Assembly: GCA_014361085.1 (NCBI GenBank)
Contig: JACIWG010000038.1
Coordinates: 1-12,847, forward strand
Length of the DNA stretch: 12,847 bases
From: Nitrososphaeria archaeon
GTDB taxonomy: Archaea > Thermoproteota > Nitrososphaeria > JACIWG01
Direction: 5' to 3'
Shown: positions 12,420 through 12,847 of the stretch, one piece after another
Position numbering within the stretch: the stretch's first letter is position 1
Layout: each line of letters starts with the position of its first letter
Program-made: the position numbers and the translations under genes
Notes under the pieces: model-generated
Databases searched by the model: none
What the model was told of the DNA's origin: nothing
What the model saw: only the letters and a program-made list of their open reading frames with translations

Positions 12420-12424
12420 TCACC
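12420..12424 (-). promoter_or_regulatory. Ribosome binding site deciding the TTG start at 12412
   Basis: The minus strand reads GGTGA followed by seven A/T bases and TTG. No ATG or GTG is in frame between it and the upstream stop, so this site supports the TTG start of the EDD-type glycosyltransferase. Confidence 0.6.
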
Positions 12425-12475
12425 ATCAAATGGCTAGTTTGAGAAAAAAATTTTTCCTGTTCAGTGCATCCTCCA

Positions 12476-12847
12476 TCACTTTTGGGCAAGAAAGTCTTCA
12501 ACCATCATCCTGTGGTCGAAACCCATTTCCTCTGGAAACTGATCTAATGAAAAAAATCTTGCTTCAACATTTTCTTCAGAAGACTTTAGCACACCACCTT
12601 CTATACTGCAATAGTAGCATATGGTTATAACATGCTTTACAGGACTTCTTGTTGGATTCGAGTATACGCCCACAACCTTTATGGGCTTAACCTTTAAGCC
12701 TGTTTCCTCCTCCACCTCCCTTACCAGAGCATCCTCTACCCTTTCATTGTATTCTATGAACCCTCCTGGAAGAGACCAACATCCTTTAAAAGGATCAATA
12801 TCCCTTTTAACCAAAGGTATACTTTCAACATCTTCTATAATCGCGTT
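12476..12847 (-). CDS. Nudix hydrolase (ADP-ribose pyrophosphatase-like), 5' end outside the window
   Basis: Nudix enzymes cleave nucleoside diphosphates linked to another group, here possibly ADP-ribose or a nucleotide sugar. The complete Nudix box lies at about 12695-12763: GGFIEYNERVEDALVREVEE then ETGL, with the metal-binding REVEEE. WSLPGGF before it and NPTRSPVKHVITICYYC after it resemble archaeal ADP-ribose pyrophosphatases. The frame is open to the window edge and the residues there (ESIPLVKRDIDPFKG) fit the strand just before the box, so the start codon is beyond 12847. It lies 63 bases before the glycosyltransferase gene on the same strand. A T7 run at 12444-12450 could terminate it, but no promoter is evident for the next gene. 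The pathway link is unclear. Confidence 0.85.
   Translation of the reverse strand, partial: NAIIEDVESIPLVKRDIDPFKGCWSLPGGFIEYNERVEDALVREVEEETGLKVKPIKVVGVYSNPTRSPVKHVITICYYCSIEGGVLKSSEENVEARFFSLDQFPEEMGFDHRMMVEDFLAQK

Overview
This AT-rich window looks like part of a thermophilic archaeal chromosome, probably from the Thermoproteota/TACK side. The lineage is an inference. The support is the long archaeal form of RmlA, RelBE and PIN-type toxin-antitoxin (TA) pairs typical of archaea, frequent TTG/GTG starts, A/T-rich TATA-like boxes 25-30 nt before several start codons (leaderless transcripts), and a GGTGA-type ribosome binding site inside the rml operon. No rRNA, tRNA, CRISPR array or insertion sequence was seen.

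Left part (1-5074) is an accessory zone of small and decaying genes. It holds a RelBE pair with a frameshifted toxin (324-790), an aldo/keto reductase N-terminal stub and a Wzx flippase N-terminal stub (845-1294), a stretch of debris, a PIN-domain TA pair whose toxin has no start codon and an internal stop (1700-2352), and a second RelBE pair whose toxin lacks a standard start codon (2468-2924). After these come a broken coiled-coil gene (3370-3687), a retropepsin-like protein with its catalytic DTG changed to DTE (3885-4280), and a short DUF2283-like gene downstream of a 68-bp copy of the rmlC promoter and start region (4454-4778).

Right part (5075-12847) is a surface-polysaccharide locus. 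A plus-strand family 2 glycosyltransferase (5075-6103) converges on a minus-strand block. In transcription order that block is a Nudix hydrolase (cut by the window end), an EDD-type glycosyltransferase, a second family 2 glycosyltransferase disrupted by two homopolymer indels, rmlA, a PIN-type TA pair with a frameshifted toxin, then rmlC, rmlB and rmlD. RmlA, B, C and D together convert glucose-1-phosphate and dTTP to dTDP-L-rhamnose. The glycosyltransferases presumably add rhamnose or other sugars to a lipid carrier or surface glycan, and the Wzx stub suggests that an exporter once belonged to this locus.

The main pattern is decay of accessory genes around an intact sugar-nucleotide pathway. 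In all four TA pairs the antitoxin frame is clean and the toxin frame is damaged or lacks a standard start. Several lesions are one-base changes in short homopolymers, while longer homopolymers inside the rml genes are in frame. This favours real decay over sequencing error, but read data would be needed to decide. I did not find a convincing wholly new multi-gene system.
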